In this document: piece by piece, positions 57,100 through 64,000 of the stretch
Position numbering within the stretch: position 1 is the stretch's first letter
Layout of the letters: each line of letters opens with the position of its first letter
DNA from: Hanleya hanleyi
Taxonomy: Eukaryota > Mollusca > Polyplacophora > Lepidopleurida > Hanleyidae
Assembly: GCA_036873755.1 (NCBI GenBank)
Contig: JAVTVY010020441.1
Span: 1-64,000, forward strand
Reading direction: 5' to 3'
Length of the DNA: 64,000 bases
Notes under the pieces: model-generated
Databases searched by the model: none
What the model was told of the DNA's origin: nothing
What the model saw: only the letters and a program-made list of their open reading frames with translations
Position numbers and translations under genes: made by a program

Positions 57100-60000
57100 G
57101 CTACATGCGTCCAACACATCCCTCCAGAATAAATTATTACATCTGTTCATCAAAGTAGGCACAAAGTTGGGTCAGAAGTAGCCCAGATGCTCAAGACCAT
57201 CTATGGATAAATTTAATAGTGGGACCCAATTACACGCTCCAGAGAGTAGCTATCGAATCCAGGACGACTTCATAGCCAGCATGAAATTGTTAATATCGAC
57301 CATTTTCAGTCCACCATTCTCTTAATGTTGTAATAATTGGGATCTTTTGACTTTGTTAACTGTAGAGTTCCAAATAAAATGAAAGAACATTGTAGTTAAC
57401 TCTTTTATGACTGAATCCGGGGGGTTTGGAATGGCCAAGATCATATAATGGAGTTTGGAGATTATTAACGTTTTTAGGACAGTAATTTTTCCAATAGGGG
57501 TTAAAATTCGCTGGGATCATTGTCTTAAGGTAGTCCGGATAATCTTCAAAATTGGTTCGTAATTTTAATTAGTAATACCATTTCAGCTAGATTGATTAAA
57601 AATTGTATACCAAGTAAGGTGAATTGTTCACATCCCCATTCAAGTTTCCATTTATGATGGAACACACCTGTTTACTGAATTTTTTGGAGCCGATCCATAT
57701 AGCTTTTGTTTTTGTTGTATTAAGTTTTAGTCCAGAGTTTTCTGCGAATTTATCCAATAGTCTGAGAGTAGCCTCCACCGATTTAGCAGATCCATCTAGT
57801 ATAAACGTGGTGTCGTCTGCATGCTGGTTGATTTTGTATTCTATAACCCCTATTGGTATACCCTTTATATCTACATTTTGTCTTGTTAGAATGGAAAGAA
57901 TTTCCGCGCATAAGACCAATAGATATGAAGACAGGGCATCTCCTTGTCTACACCCCCTTGTGACAATGAAGAACTCAGAACGAAAGCCGTTTTGAATGAC
58001 AGACGCCGATATGTTCTTATAGAAAACATTGATTCATTGTTTTATAGAGGGGCCGAAATTGAACAAATTTAAAACATCTGAGATGAAAGACCAAGAGACG
58101 GTGTTAAAGGCTTTTTCGAGTCAACCAAAAGGAGTAGACCAGGTACATTTTCTTGTTCTGTGTAGTGCATCAGGTCGTATATCAGCCTTATATTGTCACC
58201 TGTATATCTCCAGCTCGTGAATCCAGATTGGTTTTCTGAGATTAAGGTCTTTAAAACACATCTAATTCTTTCGGCAATACATTCTGAGGCAATTTTATAG
58301 GTTACATTTAATAATGAAATTGGTCTCAAGTTTTTCATGAATTGTGCTTTGTCTGGTTTTGGTATACATGTTATGATACCCCGTCTCTGTGTGACTGATA
58401 AATGTCTCGTTTGATAGCCATAATTTATTGACCGCACTACAAACATACCCAAGTCCTCCCAGAAAAACTTTAAATATTCTGTTGTGAAACCTTCGGATCC
58501 AGGACTTCTAGTATTTTTTATCTTCTTAAGAAAGTTGGTAGCTTCCTCGAGAGCCAAAAGTCCTTCCAATTTCTCAGATTGATTTTCATCCAGAATTGGT
58601 ACAGCTATGTTCGCGAGTCGGATGGTGTCGAGCTTTCCGGTAGGTTCTTCCCTTTCCTTTCTACAATACTGGCCTGAATACAAGTTTTTAGCAGCAGATA
58701 ATAATTCAAATTGATCAGTAATAATGTCACTATTGGTCACAAGTTTAGGATTAGTTTTATTGATATAATTTCGGGACTCAAGTCTGCAGAAATAACTGGA
58801 GGGTTTCTCTCCTTCTACAATCCATCGAGCTCTTGATCTGACAAAATGGCCTCATAGTTTTTGCTTAAGGATATCATCGAGTTCTTTTTTTTATCTTCAG
58901 GAGTTCAAAGGGTATGGACTTCGTATTACCGATGTGCTGAATATCTTTAAATTATTTTCGTTTTCATTTTGTTCTTTTCTGCGAAAGATCGAGTGTGACC
59001 CCTAATTGTCATTAAAAGAGTTTCCAAAAAAAAGTTGGTCGTCTATAGTAAATTGTATGTCAGCATTGCCGATTACATTAAATTGTTCCTGATTATAGAC
59101 CGGGACGGCGTATTGTAGTTTTACGTCAGATATCACTTGTCGAATTCGTTTACAATATTTCGTTTGTCAATAGACTGTTATTGAACTTCCAGAGACCTTT
59201 GCCTTTTATGAATTTGTTCACCTGTAGTTTTATCAGAACACCTGAATGATCAGATCTGTAGCTAGATTCAATGGTCACCTCTTTTATGTCTTTTATTATA
59301 GACTCTGATATCAAATAAAAAATCAAGACACGCTTGTTTCAGTGGGTTTCTCCTCCGCCAAGTGTAGCGTTTCAGTGTGGGATGAAGTATCCTAAGTGGA
59401 TCGACGAGTCCAATTTCTTCCTTGATTTCTAGAACTCTGTTTCTTGAATTCGGATTGTTCATGTGTATGTAGTTGTTCGTATCGAGCTCTGGTATCTGTA
59501 TCAGGTTGAAGTCGCCGTATATTAAAACTACATTGTTATTAAATTCATATATTATTTGGGTAATTTGTTCAAAAAAGTCTGGTTCGTCTTCGTTCGGTCC
59601 GTATATATTTATAAGTGTGACAGGGAGATCTTCAATTTTTAAGTCTAATGCTAGGAAGTTTCCTGTGCTGTCCATGTTTGTCCCCTTTATTTTGTGTTCA
59701 ATTTATTGTTAAAGGGAACGTAAACCCTGGTGAACCGTGCATGGCCAGTTAAAGCTTTTTCCTCATAGAATCCAAATCGTGTATCAGATATTTTTTTACA
59801 ATTTTTTCAAAGCAGCACTAAACGTTTTAACTTCGTTACACTGGAACAACATAGAGGCCTCCATGTTTGAAGAATCGTGACGTCAGCGGACACTAGTTCT
59901 TCTGCCTCTGGAGGTAAAAACGCGTCAATTGGCATAGGTGCAGTATTCGAGACCGTAGCTTACAAACATGAACGAGGATGATAGTGCGACGTGTCGGGAT

Positions 60001-60640
60001 TACCTGGTTCATTGTGACAGCCAAATGCAGAGCAGCCCGGCATCGTAGGATATCTGCTAGAATCAAGCCGTATTCTACATCAAAACTAATCTATAACATT
60101 GCCTCTGTTAGTCGGGGAACGGAGGAGTGCATGAAAACTACCATATGCGACCATGTTATCTCGGCGCAGAGAATGTCCGATGACGTAGGAGATTATCGGC
60201 ATAACTGAATTTCACGCTTTCCCATTGGATAAAAATCCTGCCCAAAATAAACATGGCGGCGCCCTCAAGAAATTCCAAATCACGGTATTTTCTATGTTTG
60301 CGTCTGTCTCATTCACTGGAAAAAAATGAGAAAAAATATTTGTCACGATTTTTTTAATCTGTCTGGACTCTTGTATAATTCCCGCGGTGTTTTACCGCAG
60401 AGTTTACGTTCCCTTTAAAGAGAATACAAAATCCTCTTGAGTTTGACAGATATGAGTTAAAAACTATCTCGACGCCCCACTGAGATCTAATATATGGCTC
60501 TAGTTTTTTTGTAAAGTGTGTGTCTTGTAGGGAAATTATATCACAATCTTTCTGTTTCGGGTAGTGTAAGACATCTAATCGTGTTTAGGCTGGCCCAGTC
60601 CCTGGCAGTTTACAGAGAGAATTTTCACCTCGTTACCAGT
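57100..60640 (-). pseudogene. L1/Tx1-like LINE (endonuclease + RT), minus strand, broken
   Basis: From 60640 down: endonuclease start 'KILSVNCQGLGQPKHD' and 'ISLQDTHF' (with a frameshift near 60585), an interruption by the TTAA MITE, then 'LPVTLINIYGPNEDEPDFF', 'YGDFNLIQ' and 'TWRRRNPLKQACLDFLF' (59268-59675), the APE-type endonuclease core. RT: 'NTRSPGSEGFTTEYLKFFWE', 'LSVTQRRGIITCIPKPDKAQ', 'LRPISLLNVTYKI', 'ISENQSGFT' (58069-58740), and after a shift 'QHADDTTFI' (the ADD box, about 57815). 57100-57590 still holds out-of-frame thumb words ('PNPPDS', 'FHFIWNS', 'MLAMKSSWI'). A full-length but thoroughly decayed copy. Confidence 0.88.
59713..60414. mobile_element. TTAA-flanked MITE (702 bp) inside the LINE endonuclease
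   Basis: TTAA at 59709-59712 and 60415-60418; ends 'agggaacgtaaac' and its exact reverse complement. It lies between two halves of the LINE endonuclease reading frame. No transposase. TTAA targets are used by piggyBac elements. Confidence 0.88.
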
Positions 60641-61756
60641 CATGCGTGCGATTTAATTGAAATGGACATGTTGTGTACAGGGTATATGCTGAATGAAAGC
60701 ACGTTCACTAAGAAAGACTATACACTCTTAAAAGGAAAGTGTTGTATTCAATATCATAAATGTTCGTAGATTGACGACATTAAATAAAGTGTTATGTTTG
60801 TAACATTCTTAGAATGTGTTGAAAAAAAGTGTTATATCCAACAGAATTTTAAATACAAAACTTTCATTTTAAGGGTGTACTGTGCCCTGTTGTAGGTATT
60901 CAACTTCGGTACAATCTCCATAAAGTGATTTTCTGTTGAAATGCTATAACTCTTTCTGACTTTATGCTGTTCAGCGTGTCAGTATGCCCTTCATTTATGT
61001 TGAAGGAGCCATTACGGCATCTGGACTGCTGAAGTGGAATTTAAACTACCTATCGCGAGAATAAAATAGCAGTTTGGGCTACCAAATGTGGCAGACATGA
61101 ATTATTCAGCTTTTCAACATATCTGATTTTGTGAATATGACATGTCATTGTAAGTTAACATAATATATGGTACTCTATAAATCTTTCTCGTCACTTTGAT
61201 TATTTCGGAAATTTTACCCAGTTCAACAGCTTCTAAGTCAGGTAAGGTGTTAGCTCTTGTACCTCACCAACGATCGTATGCAGTAACACTACCTGTACCT
61301 GTGCATTGTTAGACTCCTATGATGAAATGCTACCTGTGTAAGGTTACCCCAAATTACGTCAAGGTGAATGATTATTATTTCAGGTCTGGATACTAATCTT
61401 TCGGAAGGACCTGCATATCGTGTATATATATATCTCGCCAAGCAAGATTTGTTTTATTAAAGGAAAGGCATCCAATTTATTACTCGTATATGGTAAGATT
61501 CTAATGGTGGACTGTTAGTCCCCGAGGTCCGCCCTCTGTACATGTCACTCGACAAATATATGTAAGTTTATTGTTTTGGTAAGAAATTTAAGGCGTACGT
61601 CGGGCTTTACAGGTTATTTTTTCTGTGTATTCTTGCATTTACCAGGTGTACCCCATGTCGAGGCGTTTATTCCATCATACGTTCACGATGCTCATCCATT
61701 AACATCAGATGAGTTATTTATTTGAGCTGATCTGTCATCACAGCTCCCGAGCTAGC
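60641..61756. other. No recognised features
   Basis: Mixed AT-rich sequence; no gene, repeat or RNA that I can support. Confidence 0.5.
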
Positions 61757-61858
61757 GTATCTAATTCCGCTTAAGCCGGTGCTAGGGGGCGTTTGGATAC
61801 TTCATTATCTCCACATGAACAAAAGCAATAAAAGCGCGCTGAGATACTATAAGGTTAC
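61757..61858 (+). repeat. Remnant of the Penelope-like 3' region
   Basis: 'tctaattccgcttaagccgg' + 'tgctaggggg' matches 49565-49600, and 'gcgctgagatact' matches 49660. Diverged and short. Confidence 0.6.
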
Positions 61859-62962
61859 GTCCAAGAATCCACCGTATTCTCGGGTCGGAATGTGAGATGC
61901 CTATGGAAGCTTTCCTGTATAGTCATATAACTGCTATTTAGTCGCCAGGCGTCGTCATTTTTCCCCACCTCTTGCATATCGCTCCAGTCGACAGTTACAA
62001 GTAACGCCACTATTGCAGAAACTGATTCTAAAGACAATATACTAAAAATTACCTCAATCCCATGGTTCTTAAAAATTGGTGACAAATAATACGCAGTACG
62101 ATGTCAGGGTGGGAATCGCCAGCATAACCTTTCCTAAATTGCCTTCGTGACAACATGAGTAGGGGTATGTTTGAGCGCCAATGCCTACGACGTTTAAAAT
62201 ATACACATGGTACAGTTATAGAATAATATAAACTTAATCTCTATTTTCTAAATAGAAATATTACGTTGCTCTCTATATTGGGGAGACCGGAGAGCGTTTA
62301 TAGCCTTTTATCAAACCCTCTTTCTTGGTTTGTATTGACCTCAGTTGTTTGATATTAGTATATTTGGCAGATACGTGTATTCTTCTAGACCGTTATATTA
62401 ATCACAAATTGCTTTTCAATAAATCATCGGTCAAAATCAGGAAAAAATGTTGGAACTTGCCCCAACTTGGGGGAATTGCAGCAGGCCACGGTATATAAAG
62501 TGCAAAAATGAAATATATTGAAAGTTCACCCAAAAACAGTTTGGTTACCTTTGGGCAATATTAAGTAGAAATAAAGTTAATCGTGCATGCTTTATACATT
62601 CAACAGAGAAAAGTCTATGTCATAAAAGCTCAAAATTAAAAAACGTGTATTTTTTTTATTTTAAGTAATTTTATGTACCATAGCAAACGTTTTGGAAAAT
62701 TGGGTGCTTCTTGATGTGGGTTAGAACCTAAATATACCTTTTGAATAACTGATATGCAAAACTCTGGCCAAGATATTTGAATTAATTTAGTCACCCGGCT
62801 TAGTTACGGGATTTCAATAATAATTAATGTTGGCCTTAGTCCCAGTGTTGTTCATATACACATATCGTTAAAGATCATGTAAACAAATGTCAATGAGTGA
62901 AGGAAAGAATCTCAAAACATGAAATGCAGTTTGATTTACAATAAACGTGTTCGTCATTTAGG
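61859..62962. other. No recognised features
   Basis: AT-rich, no supported gene. Confidence 0.5.
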
Positions 62963-63137
62963 AGTTAATGGCCGCCTTAGTGAATATTATCGTGTAATAA
63001 TTTTTCGATGTTTAATTTTAAACCGTTAATTAAAAAACCGAGGGGCGTAGCCGCGAGGTTTTTTGATGAGGTCTAAAACTAAACATCGAAAAATTATTAC
63101 ACGCTAATATTCACTAAGAAGGTCATTAACTTCATTC
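62963..63137. repeat. 175-bp hairpin (foldback MITE)
   Basis: Arms of ~55 bp ('ttagtgaatatta' and 'cgtgtaataatttttcgatg' against their complements at 63081-63133) enclose 'aaaaaaccgaggggcgtagc' and 'cgcgaggtttttt', itself a short stem. Almost the whole element can fold into one hairpin. Confidence 0.85.
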
Positions 63138-63877
63138 TAACATGCACAATGATAAATATTTGCTCATTTCATAAGAGGAATGGCAAATTCTCTGCAAGTT
63201 TATCCCATTTCGATGCAAGATTTTCGTGACTGGTTTGCAGGCCATGCTCGCGTGTGCTGTTCGTTCACGAGCTGCAGCTGTGTGAACTCCGCCCACTGCG
63301 CAGTGAGAATCAATCGTCGCTCAGCTTTGCAGCACTGTGTCCTAAGAATGAAGCGTCACCAGTTCAGCACGTGAATGAAACAGATCACAACAAACAAATG
63401 AAGATTATCGTGTGATAATCTCCGTATGTTTTGAGGTCTGGACCCTGTAACGTGAAGCATGTTAGAATTAACTATAATACACGAATACAAAGTGCATTCA
63501 TATTGATTTGTGTCACTCAATATACAAATTGTGAAAAACAGCCGATGATGACTGTCTGCTGGAATATTGCATTGTGCGTTTTTCGTTCGAGGTTTGTTAG
63601 TTGAAAATGGGGTCTGTGTTTCAGCTTTTCTTTGGCGAAAAACAATGCGACTGCATAAACATAAACACCTTAACAATCTTCCATTTCGGATTTTTAATCA
63701 TTTCTTCATGTTTAATATTTTATGATTCCTGATATTGATGATGAACAGTTTTCGGTAGCAGCTAATATATTCTGGAGCAGTTGACCGGTATCGAAAATAT
63801 GAGTCCCACAAGAAAAAAAATCTCGCATTTCATTTGCATTTAATTACAGCATCTTATTCTCAAATCGCCTTGCAATG

Positions 63878-64000
63878 TCTTTCAAGATACTCATAGTGTT
63901 CATATGTACAGCCGCAGTCACAGCGTGACTGAGATACATCATACTGTAGATAACGACTTTACAACGTACATGTATATCATATGGATTAAGATCACTGATC
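63878..64000 (+). repeat. Second remnant of the Penelope-like 3' region, cut by the window end
   Basis: 'cacagcgtgactgagataca' + 'tcat' and 'attaagatcactgatc' match 49655-49735 in order. The element probably continues past 64000. Confidence 0.75.

Overview
The window looks like nuclear DNA from an animal, most likely a marine lophotrochozoan and plausibly a mollusc. Three things suggest this. There are spliced exons with good GT/AG signals. There are degenerate non-LTR, DIRS-like, Penelope-like and Polinton/Maverick elements with invertebrate-type proteins. At about 20.6, 48.2 and 55.7 kb there are short SINE-like tails of the 'gttgaaagcgacgttaaa + CTCA/CCAA' type that are common in mollusc genomes. 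Everything here was read by eye; no alignment or database search was run.

The only host gene I can support lies on the minus strand. Exon 1 (46546-46668) encodes a signal peptide and the start of a fasciclin (FAS1) domain. Exon 2 (1424-1601) continues the same domain in matching splice phase. If they are joined, about 45 kb of this window is one intron, and nearly everything in it is transposon.

Layout. 1-330 is a minisatellite. 6.4-9.2 kb is a DIRS-like retroelement (minus) with RT, RNase H and tyrosine recombinase. 11.05-11.37 kb is a small inverted-repeat MITE. 12158-22955 is Polinton A, with terminal inverted repeats (TIRs) of 2.3-3 kb, AG...CT ends and a 6-bp AATATT target duplication; it keeps a zinc finger-ATPase packaging gene and several small genes. 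23.07-23.72 kb is a large foldback. 24.84-37.84 kb is Polinton B, with TIRs of about 0.65-0.8 kb, a broken protein-primed DNA polymerase B gene, and an opposite-strand C2H2 gene ending in a second copy of the polymerase N-terminal domain; two LINE 3' ends lie within its span. 38.07-40.82 kb is an inverted-repeat element built of a GCGATA satellite and inserted in an L1-like RT. 42.87-43.33 kb is a 35-bp minisatellite. 43.59-45.33 kb is a Jockey/CR1-like LINE. 46.83-55.45 kb is bracketed by another inverted repeat pair and holds a Penelope-like RT fragment, a TTAA MITE, Polinton-A-like repeat units and an orphan Polinton-type end. 57.1-60.64 kb is an L1/Tx1-like LINE (minus) broken by a TTAA MITE. 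60.6-64.0 kb has little recognisable content apart from a 175-bp hairpin and two remnants of the Penelope-like 3' region.

The most unusual content is in the two Polintons. The TIRs of A carry an array of about eight 150-160 bp units per arm. Most units join a palindromic NRF-1-type site (TGCGCATGCGCA) to a CRE-like TGACGTCA. Similar units occur at several other places in the window. The TIRs of B each carry the same inward-facing TATA promoter, feeding two different transcription units. All coding genes of both elements contain frameshifts or stops, often at homopolymers, so they are either decayed or affected by indel errors in the assembly.
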